DNA from: an uncultured Bacteroidales bacterium
GTDB taxonomy: Bacteria > Bacteroidota > Bacteroidia > Bacteroidales > Muribaculaceae
Length of the DNA: 64,000 bases
Reading direction: 5' to 3'
NCBI GenBank assembly: GCA_902800715.1
Contig: CADCFN010000014.1
Coordinates: 1-64,000, forward strand
The notes beneath the pieces are model-generated. The model was not told the origin of the DNA, did no database searches, and saw only the letters and a program-made list of their open reading frames with translations. Of this stretch, positions 26,893 to 36,156 are shown in pieces. Position 1 is the stretch's first letter. Each line of letters begins with the position of its first letter. The position numbers were made by a program, and so were the translations under genes.

Positions 26893-27216
26893 ATGGGAAC
26901 ATTTCTGTTGTTCATATTGTTCATACTGTTCCTGCTAGTGGGACTCCCGCTGATACGGGGATGGTTCTACATGCAGAACCTGAAACGACGTGTCAATGAG
27001 TCATTCCGCGGCCGCCAGCAACATGAGCGTCCGCAACGCGACGATAACGAAGAATACACCGAGACCGGTGAGCGAAAGATTTTCACAAGCAACGAGGGTG
27101 AGTATGCCGACTTTGAAGAAGTGGGCGGCACCATCATCGAGGAAACCTCCTCAACTGCTGAAACCCAAGTTATCATTGAGGAGCAGATTACCGATGCCGA
27201 ATTTGAAGACATCTAA
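26893..27216 (+). CDS. DUF4834 family small membrane protein
   Basis: 107 residues. A hydrophobic N-terminal helix (3-20) is followed by a basic patch and an acidic tail rich in Glu and Thr. It begins at the base after the pssA stop codon. This third gene of the psd-pssA operon is conserved in Bacteroidota but has no known function; an accessory role in phospholipid synthesis is inference from position. Confidence 0.8.
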   Translation: MGTFLLFILFILFLLVGLPLIRGWFYMQNLKRRVNESFRGRQQHERPQRDDNEEYTETGERKIFTSNEGEYADFEEVGGTIIEETSSTAETQVIIEEQITDAEFEDI

Positions 27217-27240
27217 CCGATAAACACAGCACAATAAAAC

Positions 27241-27285
27241 AACCGTGCCGCTGACTGTACTGGTCATGCGGCACGGTTTGTTTTT
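27241..27285. terminator. Terminator between the psd operon and fumarate reductase
   Basis: AACCGTGCCGC (27241-27251) pairs with GCGGCACGGTT (27268-27278), followed by a T run to 27285. It ends the plus-strand psd-pssA-DUF4834 transcript and may also act on the convergent frdB transcript. Confidence 0.75.
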
Positions 27286-27305
27286 AACGGGAATTGTCCC
27301 TGCTA

Positions 27306-28061
27306 TCAGTCGCTGCACTTAGCGCAGATGAACTCGCGGTTCAGGCGGGCGATGTTGCTCAGCTTGATGTTCTTGGGGCACTCGGCGGCACAGGCACCAG
27401 TATTGGTGCAGTTACCGAAGCCCAGTTCGTCCATCTTGGCGAGCATGGCCTTCACGCGGCGCTTGGCCTCGGCACGGCCCTGGGGCAGCAATGCGAACTG
27501 GCTCACCTTGGCGCTGAGGAACAGCATAGCCGAACCGTTCTTGCAAGCAGCGACACAGGCACCGCAACCGATGCAGGTAGCGCTGTCCATAGCCTCGTCG
27601 GCAGCCTCCTTGCTGATGGGGATAGCGTTGGCATCCTGGGCACCGCCAGTCTGGAAGCTCACGTAACCACCAGCCTGCTGAATCTGGTCAAAAGCGTTGC
27701 GGTTAACCATCAAGTCCTTGATTACAGGGAAAGCAGCCGAGCGCCAGGGCTCAACGGTGATGGTATCACCATCCTTGAAGCGGCGCATGTAGAGCTGGCA
27801 AGTGGTAGCACCCGTGGCGGGACCGTGGGGGTGACCGTTAACATAGAGCGAGCACATACCGCAGATACCCTCGCGGCAGTCGTGGTCAAAGGTGACAGGC
27901 TCCTCGCCCTTCTCGATGAGCTGCTCATTGAGGATGTCCATCATCTCGAGGAAGGAGGTGTCGGTGGGGATGTCGCGCATCTCGTAGGTCTCAAAGCGGC
28001 CCTCGGCATGAGCGTTGGCCTGACGCCAAACCTTAAGTTTGAAGCTTATACTTGTATCCAT
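27306..28061 (-). CDS. frdB: Fumarate reductase/succinate dehydrogenase iron-sulfur subunit
   Basis: 251 residues. The plant-type 2Fe-2S cysteines are in [15 protein letters not shown]; the two further clusters are bound by [14 protein letters not shown] and by [12 protein letters not shown]. It passes electrons between the flavoprotein and the cytochrome b subunit. Last gene of the frdCAB set. In an anaerobic Bacteroidales the complex most likely works as a fumarate reductase. Confidence 0.94.
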   Translation of the reverse strand: MDTSISFKLKVWRQANAHAEGRFETYEMRDIPTDTSFLEMMDILNEQLIEKGEEPVTFDHDCREGICGMCSLYVNGHPHGPATGATTCQLYMRRFKDGDTITVEPWRSAAFPVIKDLMVNRNAFDQIQQAGGYVSFQTGGAQDANAIPISKEAADEAMDSATCIGCGACVAACKNGSAMLFLSAKVSQFALLPQGRAEAKRRVKAMLAKMDELGFGNCTNTGACAAECPKNIKLSNIARLNREFICAKCSD

Positions 28062-28091
28062 TTTGTTAGATGAATTTTAAAGGGTGGTTGA

Positions 28092-30092
28092 TTATGACTT
28101 ATAGTTACGCGTCTGGACCTTGATGGCCTCGTAGTGGAGCGGCTCCTTGATGAGCGTGGGAGCGGTCTCATCGTTGCCGTTGTACTTCCAGCAGGCGACA
28201 TAGAAGAAGTTCTCGTCGTCACGCTTGGCCTCGCCTTCCTCGGTCTGGTGCTCCTCGCGGAAGTGGCCACCGCAGCTCTCGTGGCGGTTCAGGGCATCAT
28301 AGGCGATCAACTCACCCATGGTGATGAAGTCACGCAGGCGGAATGCCTTGTCAAGCTCTACATTCATACCCTCTTGGGTGCCGGGGATGAACAGGTTGGT
28401 CTCGAATTCCTTGCGCAGGTCTTTGAGTTTCTTCAATGCGGTCTCAAGGCTCTCCTTGGTGCGAGCCATGCCCACGTAGTCCCACATCACGTTACCCAGC
28501 TCCTTGTGGATGCTGTCAACAGAGCGTTTGCCCTTGATGCTCATCAGGTTGTCAAGGTTGGCCTGAACCTTCTTCTCGGCAGCGTCAAACTCGGGGCTGT
28601 CGGTCGAGAAGTGAGGCACAGTAATCTGGTCGCTCAGGTAGTTCTGGATGGTGTAAGGCAGCACGAAGTAACCGTCGGCAAGACCCTGCATCAGCGCCGA
28701 AGCACCCAGGCGGTTTGCACCGTGGTCACTGAAGTTGCACTCACCAATAGCGAACAGACCCTTGATGCTGGTCTGCAACTCATAGTCAACCCAGATACCG
28801 CCCATCGTGTAGTGGATAGCGGGATAAATCATCATGGGGTTGTAGTACTTCACGCCGTTAATCTCGTTGGCGAGCTCGCCAGGATTCACGTCGGTGATTT
28901 CCTCATACATGTCGAACAGGTTACCGTAGCGCTGACGAATCACGTCAATACCCAGGCGGTTGATGGCCTCGCTGAAGTCCAGGAACACGGCCTTGCCGGT
29001 GTTGTTCACGCCGAAGCCCTTGTCACAGCGCTCCTTAGCAGCGCGGCTGGCCACGTCACGGGGAACGAGGTTACCGAAGGCGGGATAGCGGCGCTCCAAA
29101 TAGTAGTCGCGCTCCTCCTCGGGGATGTCACTGCCCTTGATTTGACCTGCCTGCAACTTCTTGGCGTCCTCAATCTTCTTGGGTACCCAAATGCGGCCGT
29201 CGTTACGCAACGACTCACTCATCAGCGTCAGCTTCGACTGCTTGTCACCGTGCACGGGGATACAGGTGGGGTGAATCTGAACATAGGCGGGGTTAGCAAA
29301 GTAAGCGCCGTGGCGATAGCAAGCCATGGCAGCCGAGCAGTTGCAACCCATAGCGTTGGTGCTCAGGAAGTAGGTGTTGCCATAACCACCAGTGGCGATA
29401 ACCACAGCATGAGCTGCGAAGCGCTCGAGCTTACCGGTCACCAGGTTCTTGGCGATGATACCACGAGCACGGCCGTCGATAATCACCACGTCGTGCATCT
29501 CGTAACGGTTGTAGCTCTTCACCTTGCCGGCATGAATCATGCGGTTCAGGCTCGAGTAAGCACCCAGCAGCAGCTGCTGACCAGTCTGACCCTTGGCGTA
29601 GAACGTACGGCTTACCTGAGCGCCACCGAACGAACGGTTGGCGAGCAGACCACCATACTCACGGGCGAAGGGAACACCCTGTGCCACGCACTGGTCGATG
29701 ATATTGTTGGACACCTCGGCCAGGCGATACACGTTGGCCTCGCGGGCACGATAGTCACCACCCTTGACGGTGTCGTAGAACAAGCGGTAAATCGAGTCAC
29801 CGTCGTTCTGATAGTTCTTGGCTGCGTTGATACCACCCTGCGCAGCAATTGAGTGAGCGCGACGGGGAGAATCCTGGATGCAGAAGTTCAGCACGTTGAA
29901 GCCCATCTCGCCCAGCGTGGCGGCTGCCGACGCACCTGCCAGACCGGTACCCACGACGATGATGTCGAGTTTACGCTTGTTGGCGGGGTTGACGAGTTTC
30001 TGATGAGCCTTATAGTTTGTCCACTTCTCAGCGATGGGTCCCTCGGGAATCTTGGAATCGATGGGCTGAGCGTTCATTTTGTTTTCTTCCAT
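28092..30092 (-). CDS. frdA: Fumarate reductase/succinate dehydrogenase flavoprotein subunit
   Basis: 666 residues, the longer form of the epsilonproteobacterial/Bacteroidota type. It has the FAD dinucleotide motif [16 protein letters not shown], the flavinylation region with [16 protein letters not shown], and substrate-binding HPTCIP and [11 protein letters not shown]. It reduces fumarate to succinate. The start may be ATG 30092 or ATG 30077. It lies between cytochrome b (upstream) and the iron-sulfur subunit. Confidence 0.95.
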   Translation of the reverse strand: MEENKMNAQPIDSKIPEGPIAEKWTNYKAHQKLVNPANKRKLDIIVVGTGLAGASAAATLGEMGFNVLNFCIQDSPRRAHSIAAQGGINAAKNYQNDGDSIYRLFYDTVKGGDYRAREANVYRLAEVSNNIIDQCVAQGVPFAREYGGLLANRSFGGAQVSRTFYAKGQTGQQLLLGAYSSLNRMIHAGKVKSYNRYEMHDVVIIDGRARGIIAKNLVTGKLERFAAHAVVIATGGYGNTYFLSTNAMGCNCSAAMACYRHGAYFANPAYVQIHPTCIPVHGDKQSKLTLMSESLRNDGRIWVPKKIEDAKKLQAGQIKGSDIPEEERDYYLERRYPAFGNLVPRDVASRAAKERCDKGFGVNNTGKAVFLDFSEAINRLGIDVIRQRYGNLFDMYEEITDVNPGELANEINGVKYYNPMMIYPAIHYTMGGIWVDYELQTSIKGLFAIGECNFSDHGANRLGASALMQGLADGYFVLPYTIQNYLSDQITVPHFSTDSPEFDAAEKKVQANLDNLMSIKGKRSVDSIHKELGNVMWDYVGMARTKESLETALKKLKDLRKEFETNLFIPGTQEGMNVELDKAFRLRDFITMGELIAYDALNRHESCGGHFREEHQTEEGEAKRDDENFFYVACWKYNGNDETAPTLIKEPLHYEAIKVQTRNYKS

Positions 30093-30128
30093 TTGTGTTA
30101 CAAATTTTAAAAGGTTAATACTCAGCGA

Positions 30129-30785
30129 TTAGAGGGCAAAGAACCAGGTAAAGTAGCAAGCCTCTACAGCAAACAGGATAAACACGATGGTGGCCCACCA
30201 CTTGGAGATGCACTGCCAGCGGGGAATCCACTTGTCGTTAGCGGTACCCAGAGTCTGGAAAGCGCTCCAGAAACCGTGGCTGATGTGGAACCACAGGGCG
30301 GCAAAGCCGATGAGGTAAACGGGCAGTACCCACAGCTGGCTAAAGGTAGCCTGCAGGTAGTGAGTGCCGTTCATCACATGGTCACCCATCATCTCGGGCA
30401 ACTGCATCTTGGCCCAGAACTGCACGAGGTGCAGAATCAGGAAGCAGCAAACGATAAGACCCAGGACGAGCATGTTCTGAGAAGCCCACTCGACATCCTT
30501 GGGCTTGGTAGTCACAGCATAGCGGTTATTGCCACGTGCCTTGCGGTTCTGCAACGTGAGAATGAACGCGAAGATGATGTGAATTGCAAAGCCGCCTGCC
30601 AGGATCAATGTACCCAGCAAGGCATACCAATTAGCACCGAGGAACTCGCAGATGGCATCATAAGCCTCGAAGGAAATGAGGGCCACCGCGTTCATCAGCG
30701 CATGAAAAGTAACGAATAGGACAAGGAAGAGGCCGGTTACCGACATCACAATCTTACGTCCTACAGATGAATTAGTTAACCACAT
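30129..30785 (-). CDS. frdC: Fumarate reductase/succinate dehydrogenase cytochrome b subunit
   Basis: 218 residues with five membrane helices (near 12-32, 58-78, 106-126, 148-170 and 195-215) and several histidines in or near them (H28, H69, H120, H170) that could bind heme b. It anchors the complex and reacts with menaquinone. First gene of the frdCAB operon. Confidence 0.92.
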   Translation of the reverse strand: MWLTNSSVGRKIVMSVTGLFLVLFVTFHALMNAVALISFEAYDAICEFLGANWYALLGTLILAGGFAIHIIFAFILTLQNRKARGNNRYAVTTKPKDVEWASQNMLVLGLIVCCFLILHLVQFWAKMQLPEMMGDHVMNGTHYLQATFSQLWVLPVYLIGFAALWFHISHGFWSAFQTLGTANDKWIPRWQCISKWWATIVFILFAVEACYFTWFFAL

Positions 30786-30847
30786 AAAATTGATGATTTT
30801 TTAGTTATTAATTGAATTGATATTTCGTTAATTACAAGATTATCCTG

Positions 30848-30855
30848 CAAAGATA
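30848..30855 (-). promoter_or_regulatory. -7 box TATCTTTG for frdCAB
   Basis: TATCTTTG on the minus strand, about 60 bases before frdC. No well-spaced TTTG. The remaining 30856-31089 is AT-rich, holds a fragment resembling the CTTAGCGTGAGG repeat at 31033-31045, and shows no gene. Confidence 0.45.
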
Positions 30856-31089
30856 ATAAAAATTTTCAATTTTCCACTCAACCCCAACAAGTTTTCCCAT
30901 TTAAGTACCCCAAAATCATGTTCCAAGCAATAGTTTATACATTAGAGTGGAACAAATTTGATTTTTATTTGTATTATTTTATCTGTTTTGCGCGGAGATA
31001 TGCCCTAGCGGGCGAATCTATTTCTTAGCGGCTTAGCGTGAGGCATAGGGAGCCTAACGATGGGGCATTGCGGCAACTCTACACGGTGG

Positions 31090-32553
31090 GAGACGCAAAA
31101 TTTTGCACGGCTGTCCCAAGAAAATTTTAACACTGTGTTTTTGTGTTATTTCTTGGGGCGGCTTTTGACAATTTGCTATTTTCCATCTTCAAACAAAGAT
31201 CTCACAACTCCATACTTTGTCGCATTCTTTTCCACCTCGGCCTCTTCAAGATTGAACTGTCTGGCCAAGTCCCGGAGCCACACTTTTTCGGTCAATGCCG
31301 TGCTCAACAAACGACTGAAGTCATACAGAGACCCTTCAAATTTCAGCTCATTGACAGCCAAAGACAAAGCACAAAATACAGTCACGGCAATATAAATCTG
31401 TATCATTACTGCATTTGCTGATGTTCCGAAGAATGACTCAATGCGAAGATGTTGCTTAATCCACCTGAAGAAAGTCTCTATTTCCCACCTATATCTGTAT
31501 AGTAAAGCGATAATCAGTGGCGGCAAAATGAAGTTGTTGGTCAGGAACATCATCAGTTCGTTCTTTTCCGCACAGTAGTATCTTACTAGCCTGAGCTCAC
31601 CGGGATAGCCCGCCTTTGCCCATCTGTTGGTGAATCGGATGATGTGGTCGCCCATTATCCGCATATCATTCTCCCCTGTCGTGGCATTCAAAGAATGTGT
31701 ATCCCTAATCACCTCGTAAGCCATCCTGGCTTTAAGCCTTACTACAAACCATGCGCCTTCCTTGTTGATATGGTTCAGACTTCTGGTCTTGACGTAAGCT
31801 TTGTCGAACATGTAAATCGACCCTCTGCGGAACGGATAATCCTCAAGGAACGTCTGGTCCCGTTCCTCATGCCCCGTCAGCAAAGCCATAGTGGGGACAT
31901 GCCGCAGCAGGTCATACAATGTATGCAACTTCAGGCCGCCTCTTCCCCTTTGCGGTGTGGACCACGCGAAGCGCCCCAAGTCAAGATATATGGTAGAGGA
32001 ATCCCCAGCGAAGAAACCGTTGACTTTGAACCTGGCACCGATTTCGGCCAATTCATCATTTTTGACGCTTGTCTTTGATGCCTTCTCCATCATTCGCTGT
32101 GCAAGTTCGCGGAAAACTGCCACATCCCGACGTGCATTGGCGTTGGCAATGGTGTTGCGGGAGACGTTCTTGCCTATGCCCATACGATAGAGTTTGGACC
32201 TATGCCCACGAAGTGAACATTCAATGTCGCGCAAGCTGACTCGGCGGGTCAAATGTGCCCAAGTCATGGTCACTAATTGGTTCCAGCACGAGAAGGATTT
32301 GACATAGGCATTCGCATGATACCGTTTAACAAGCATCTCAAAATAGTCCCTGTCGATATATGTACAGAGTTGGGTCAGAACATAAGGTGTCTGGGTCATT
32401 TTGTAGCATTTTGATATTTCTACAAAAATAAGCCCTTTTACACTGTTTTAGAATCCTCCGAATCACAGATTACCACATAACCTATTGCAAAACAATATTA
32501 TACGAGCATTTGTTAATTTTTTCTTGGGACAGCCGTGCAAAATTTTGCGTCTC
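31090..32553. mobile_element. IS4-family insertion sequence, 1464 bp
   Basis: Perfect 35-bp terminal inverted repeats at 31090-31124 and 32519-32553 begin GAGACGCAAAATTTTGCACG and bracket a single intact transposase gene. Each repeat contains a small palindrome, GCAAAATTTTGC. I see no convincing target-site duplication: the flanks CACGGTGG and TACAATTT differ. The element lies in the gap between frdCAB and queA and disrupts no gene that I can recognise. Confidence 0.88.
31176..32399 (-). CDS. IS4-family transposase with DUF4372 domain
   Basis: 407 residues. The N-terminal 90 residues match DUF4372 (SFSCWNQLVTMTWAHLTRR, SLRDIE). The DDE catalytic core follows, with first Asp in FAGDSSTIYLD, second in YMFDKAYVK, and the IS4 signature Y-2-R-3-E-6-K exact in YRYRWEIETFFRWIK. 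The frame is intact with no frameshift, so the element may be active. Confidence 0.95.
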   Translation of the reverse strand: MTQTPYVLTQLCTYIDRDYFEMLVKRYHANAYVKSFSCWNQLVTMTWAHLTRRVSLRDIECSLRGHRSKLYRMGIGKNVSRNTIANANARRDVAVFRELAQRMMEKASKTSVKNDELAEIGARFKVNGFFAGDSSTIYLDLGRFAWSTPQRGRGGLKLHTLYDLLRHVPTMALLTGHEERDQTFLEDYPFRRGSIYMFDKAYVKTRSLNHINKEGAWFVVRLKARMAYEVIRDTHSLNATTGENDMRIMGDHIIRFTNRWAKAGYPGELRLVRYYCAEKNELMMFLTNNFILPPLIIALLYRYRWEIETFFRWIKQHLRIESFFGTSANAVMIQIYIAVTVFCALSLAVNELKFEGSLYDFSRLLSTALTEKVWLRDLARQFNLEEAEVEKNATKYGVVRSLFEDGK

Positions 32554-32580
32554 TACAATTTTTGGATGTTTCCCGGATGT

Positions 32581-32633
32581 AAAAAAAAACTGAGGTCACA
32601 AAATTGCCATGAATGACAATTTTGTGACCTCAG
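32581..32633 (-). terminator. Terminator of queA, 17-bp perfect stem
   Basis: CTGAGGTCACAAAATTG (32590-32606) pairs exactly with 32617-32633. On the minus strand the stem is followed by a run of nine or more T. It ends the queA transcript, just inside the IS-bearing gap. Confidence 0.88.
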
Positions 32634-32656
32634 TCGTTTGCTGCAGTTAGCTCTGC

Positions 32657-33712
32657 TTAGTCGTTCAGGATAAGCATGGCGTCGCCGTAGGCGCCGAAAC
32701 GGTATTTCTCCTCAATAGCCACCTTGTAGGCGTTCATCGTCTGCTCGTAGCCACCGAAGGATGCCTGTGCCATCAGCATGATGGAGTAAGGCATGTGGAA
32801 ATTGGTCACCAGAGCGTCACAGGTAGTGCATTCGTAGGGCGGGAACAAGAACTTGTTGCTCCAGCCACCATAAGGCTTGATGTGACCGTTCATGCCCACA
32901 CAGGTCTCGAAGGCGCGCAGTACCGACGTGCCGATAGCGCACACCTTGTTGCCGCCATCGCGCAGGGTATTAACACGTTCTGCCAACTCGACGCTGACAT
33001 CCATCTCCTCGCTGTCCATGCGGTGCTTGGTCAAATCCTCAACGTCGATGTCGCGGTAACTGCCCAGACTGATGTGCATGGTGATGAAGTCGCGGTCAAT
33101 GTCGCGGATTTCCATGCGGCGCATCAGCTCACGGGAGAAGTGCAGTCCTGCTGCAGGTGCCACCACGGCACCCTCCTTGCTGGCAAAAATGGTCTGATAG
33201 CGCTCTGCATCATCCTCCTCGGCTTCGCGCTGGATATAATAGGGCAACGGGGTGTTACCCAAGTTATAAAGGTCTTTCTTGAACTGGTCATGGTCGCCGT
33301 CGTAGAGGAAACGCAACGTCCTGCCACGCGAGGTCGTGTTATCAATCACCTCGGCCACCATCGAGTCGTCCAGACCGAAGTACAGCTTGTTACCGATGCG
33401 GATTTTGCGGGCGGGCTCCACCAGCACATCCCACAGCTTGTTGTTGGGGTTGAGTTCTCGCAACAGGAACACCTCGATACGGGCGCCCGTCTTCTCCTTG
33501 TTGCCATAGAGCTTGGCGGGGAACACCTGAGTGTCGTTGAACACGAACAGGTCATGCGGATTGAAGTATTCAAGGATTTCCTTGAAAATCCTGTGCTCAA
33601 TCTGGTTACTGCGCTTATGGAGTACCATTAGGCGGGACTCGTCACGCACGGGTACGGGATGCGAGGCAATAAGTTCCTCGGGCATCTTGGTATTGAATTC
33701 TGAAAGTTTCAT
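32657..33712 (-). CDS. queA: S-adenosylmethionine:tRNA ribosyltransferase-isomerase
   Basis: 351 residues. It has the QueA start (PEELIASHPVPVRDESRLMVL), the region VFNDTQVFPAKLYG, APAAGLHFS and the C-terminal TNFHMPYSIMLMAQASFG. It makes epoxyqueuosine in tRNA. It follows truB in a conserved uppP-truB-queA arrangement. The gap upstream has AAACTAA/AAACTGG seven-base repeats. Confidence 0.95.
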   Translation of the reverse strand: MKLSEFNTKMPEELIASHPVPVRDESRLMVLHKRSNQIEHRIFKEILEYFNPHDLFVFNDTQVFPAKLYGNKEKTGARIEVFLLRELNPNNKLWDVLVEPARKIRIGNKLYFGLDDSMVAEVIDNTTSRGRTLRFLYDGDHDQFKKDLYNLGNTPLPYYIQREAEEDDAERYQTIFASKEGAVVAPAAGLHFSRELMRRMEIRDIDRDFITMHISLGSYRDIDVEDLTKHRMDSEEMDVSVELAERVNTLRDGGNKVCAIGTSVLRAFETCVGMNGHIKPYGGWSNKFLFPPYECTTCDALVTNFHMPYSIMLMAQASFGGYEQTMNAYKVAIEEKYRFGAYGDAMLILND

Positions 33713-33775
33713 ATTTCTATCAGTTGTTTAGTTTCCAGTTTTTAGTTGTCATCCTAATTTCTAATAGCTAAAAGC
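33713..33775. repeat. Seven-base-type repeat before queA
   Basis: Read in the queA direction the gap contains AACTAAAAACTGGAAACTAA, with AAACT words at seven-base spacing, ending about 20 bases before the ATG. Confidence 0.45.
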
Positions 33776-34630
33776 TCACTTAATCTGCGACGTGCGCTTG
33801 GGCGGGGCGTCACAGCGTTGCTTGGCTTGCTTGCGGGCGGCACGCTCAGCCTTTTGGCGGGCAGCACGCTCGCGGTTCTCGATGCGCTCACGCTCCAAGC
33901 GCTCGGCGGCAGCCTGCTCGGGTGAGACATATTCCTCGTTGTCGAGCCGTTCGACCAGCGCCTCCAGCGTGAGGCACTTGTCAACAGTGATATCACCCAC
34001 GCGGGTGCGTCGCAGGGCGGTCAGATGGGCACCGCTGCCCAGAGCCACACCGATGTCGCGGGCCAAGGCACGGATATAAGTGCCCTTGCTGCACACCACC
34101 CTAATCTGCAACGTCGGCTCAGCGGGCAGACCGCATTGCAGCACCTCAATCTCGTCGATGATAAGCGTCTTGGGGCGGATTTCCACGTCCTGCCCCTTGC
34201 GTGCCAACTTGTAGGCGGGCTTGCCGTCGATTTTGCATGCCGAAAACGAGGGGGGCACTTGCTCGATGCTGCCCGTGAACTGCTCTTGCAGCACGCGGTC
34301 GATGAAAGCGCGGTCGATGTGCTGCCACTCGTAGGTGGCATCCACCTCTGTCTCCAAGTCATAGCTGGGCGTAGTCGCTCCCAAACGAAGGTCGGCAATA
34401 TACTCCTTGACGCCTGCCTGCAGTTCATCAATGCGCTTGGTGGAATGGCCGGTGCAAAGCAGCAGCACACCCGTCGCCAGCGGATCGAGCGTACCGGCAT
34501 GACCCACCTTGACCTGTCGCGTTCCTAGATGGGTACGCAACACGGCACGCACTTTCTTGACCGCGGCAAAGGAGGTCATCCTCAGCGGTTTGTCGATGCA
34601 GAATATTTCGCCTTCTATCGGATTAAGCAT
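33776..34630 (-). CDS. truB: tRNA pseudouridine synthase B
   Basis: 284 residues. The catalytic aspartate is in HAGTLDPLATGVLL and the KPLRMTSF start is typical. It makes pseudouridine 55 in tRNA. The last 45 residues are a very basic, Arg/Lys/Ala-rich tail (RERIENRERAARQKAER), longer than in most TruB proteins, perhaps an extra RNA-binding helix. The 123-bp gap to uppP holds an ACGAATTA/TAATTCGT inverted repeat. Confidence 0.94.
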   Translation of the reverse strand: MLNPIEGEIFCIDKPLRMTSFAAVKKVRAVLRTHLGTRQVKVGHAGTLDPLATGVLLLCTGHSTKRIDELQAGVKEYIADLRLGATTPSYDLETEVDATYEWQHIDRAFIDRVLQEQFTGSIEQVPPSFSACKIDGKPAYKLARKGQDVEIRPKTLIIDEIEVLQCGLPAEPTLQIRVVCSKGTYIRALARDIGVALGSGAHLTALRRTRVGDITVDKCLTLEALVERLDNEEYVSPEQAAAERLERERIENRERAARQKAERAARKQAKQRCDAPPKRTSQIK

Positions 34631-34753
34631 TGTTACTCTTAACTACGATTTGCGCTAATTATACTTAATTGGCATGCGCATTCAATGATTACGAATTAAA
34701 CTAATGAATCTCTTGAAACTGTGGTGAAATCCGTGTAATTCGTAGTCCTTTGT

Positions 34754-35569
34754 TTACATTACGGGAGCGGGCATCAGCTGCGACAGCGCAATGGCGACGA
34801 GGCCGGCAACAACGCAGTAAACGCCGAACCACACCAGTTTACCTTTCTTGACGATATTAATCATCCACTTGCAGGCCAGACAGCCAGCCAGGAAGGCAGC
34901 GATAAAGCCTACAACCAGCGGCAAGGTGTCGATACCGCCGAAGGCCTCTTCGCCCTTGACGACCTTGAGCACGTCAAGTAAAGCCTCGCCCAAGATGGGC
35001 GGGATGACCATCAAGAATGAGAACTGTGCCAGTGACTCCTTTTTGTTACCCAACAGCAGACCAGTAGCAATGGTGCTGCCCGAGCGCGACAGGCCTGGCA
35101 TCACGGCACAAGCCTGGGCGATGCCGATGATAAAGGCGTCCTTCCAGGAAATCTTTTCCTTTTGACGCGGCTTGGCATAATAAGAGAATATCAGCAGCGC
35201 GGCAGTCACCAGCAGCATGATGCCCACGATGAGCAGTCCGCTGCCAAAAACCTCCTCCACCTCGTCCTTGAAGAAGAAGCCCACGATGCCAACGGGAATC
35301 ATCGACACCAGGATATTGAGGAAATACTTGGTCTCGTCGTTCATCTTGAACTTGAACAGACCCTTCAATATCCAGTCAATCTCACTCCACAGGATGACGA
35401 ACGTGCTCAGCACGGTCGCCACATGGACCAAAATGGTGAACGTGAGGTTATCGGCACCCTCGATGCCGAACAGATAGCTGCCAATGGCCAAATGGCCGCT
35501 GCTGCTCACGGGCAAATACTCGGTAAGTCCCTGAACAATGCCCAGAATCAACGCTTCAAACCAATCCAT
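34754..35569 (-). CDS. uppP: Undecaprenyl-diphosphatase
   Basis: 271 residues, about eight membrane helices. The UppP/BacA motifs are [11 protein letters not shown] near the N-terminus and [17 protein letters not shown] in the middle. It recycles undecaprenyl pyrophosphate for cell-wall and glycan synthesis and can give bacitracin resistance. The stop of the upstream DUF3098 gene is 6 bp before its start. Confidence 0.95.
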   Translation of the reverse strand: MDWFEALILGIVQGLTEYLPVSSSGHLAIGSYLFGIEGADNLTFTILVHVATVLSTFVILWSEIDWILKGLFKFKMNDETKYFLNILVSMIPVGIVGFFFKDEVEEVFGSGLLIVGIMLLVTAALLIFSYYAKPRQKEKISWKDAFIIGIAQACAVMPGLSRSGSTIATGLLLGNKKESLAQFSFLMVIPPILGEALLDVLKVVKGEEAFGGIDTLPLVVGFIAAFLAGCLACKWMINIVKKGKLVWFGVYCVVAGLVAIALSQLMPAPVM

Positions 35570-35575
35570 AATTGA

Positions 35576-35863
35576 TTACTCCTTGTTGTCCTGTTCTTTG
35601 TCTTTCTTGCGGTAGATGATGGCAAATGCCATGAGTACAAAACCCAGAAAGGCAATGATGGGACCAGTAGTAATACGGCTGGCCTCAAAGATTTTCTCAT
35701 TAAACTTGTCGCCCACGTTGGCGTCGCCTGTCATCAGCCAGAAGCCAATGATGATGAGTAACAAGCAGATGGCCATGAGTATGAAATTGATTTTTGTCAA
35801 CGGGTAGGATACTTTACCTTTAGACTTGTTTTCGACTTGAGTTTTCTTTTCTTGTGTTGCCAT
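35576..35863 (-). CDS. DUF3098 family protein
   Basis: 95 residues from ATG 35863 (MATQEKKT); a longer frame to 35932 begins near the promoter and is unlikely. Two membrane helices (about 31-48 and 68-86) with a short polar loop and a charged C-terminus. DUF3098 commonly sits between ftsX and uppP in Bacteroidota; here no ftsX is upstream. Function unknown. Confidence 0.82.
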   Translation of the reverse strand: MATQEKKTQVENKSKGKVSYPLTKINFILMAICLLLIIIGFWLMTGDANVGDKFNEKIFEASRITTGPIIAFLGFVLMAFAIIYRKKDKEQDNKE

Positions 35864-35939
35864 TACATTAATTAGTTTTTTAGTCCTAGTAGATGTTGCA
35901 GTGATAATACTTGATGGGGCATACCTCTGCAATTTGCTG

Positions 35940-35970
35940 CAAAATTACAACATCCAAAGCCCTTTGTCAA
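35940..35970 (-). promoter_or_regulatory. Promoter of DUF3098-uppP operon
   Basis: A -7 TAATTTTG (35940-35947) with TTG (35968-35970) 20 bases upstream on the minus strand. The region 35971-36156 contains no gene that I recognise. Confidence 0.55.
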
Positions 35971-36156
35971 TACTTTTAACCCATTTTATGATTTAGGTGG
36001 TTATCGTTTAAACCATTTAGATGCATGAAACCAAGCCCATAACATCTCATTTTCCAAAACAGGACCAACATTCGCATCAACCCTATCCTGACTAGAATTT
36101 TGAGAGATTCAAAAGCAGGAGCAACAGTTGTTATACAGTTCCTCAAAAAAAGGATT

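Noticed and set aside
28134-29852. Long plus-strand open frame opposite frdA
   Set aside because: The minus-strand frame is a textbook fumarate reductase flavoprotein.
31060-31421. Short plus-strand frames at the left end of the IS
   Set aside because: They run through the inverted repeat and opposite the transposase; no coding character.
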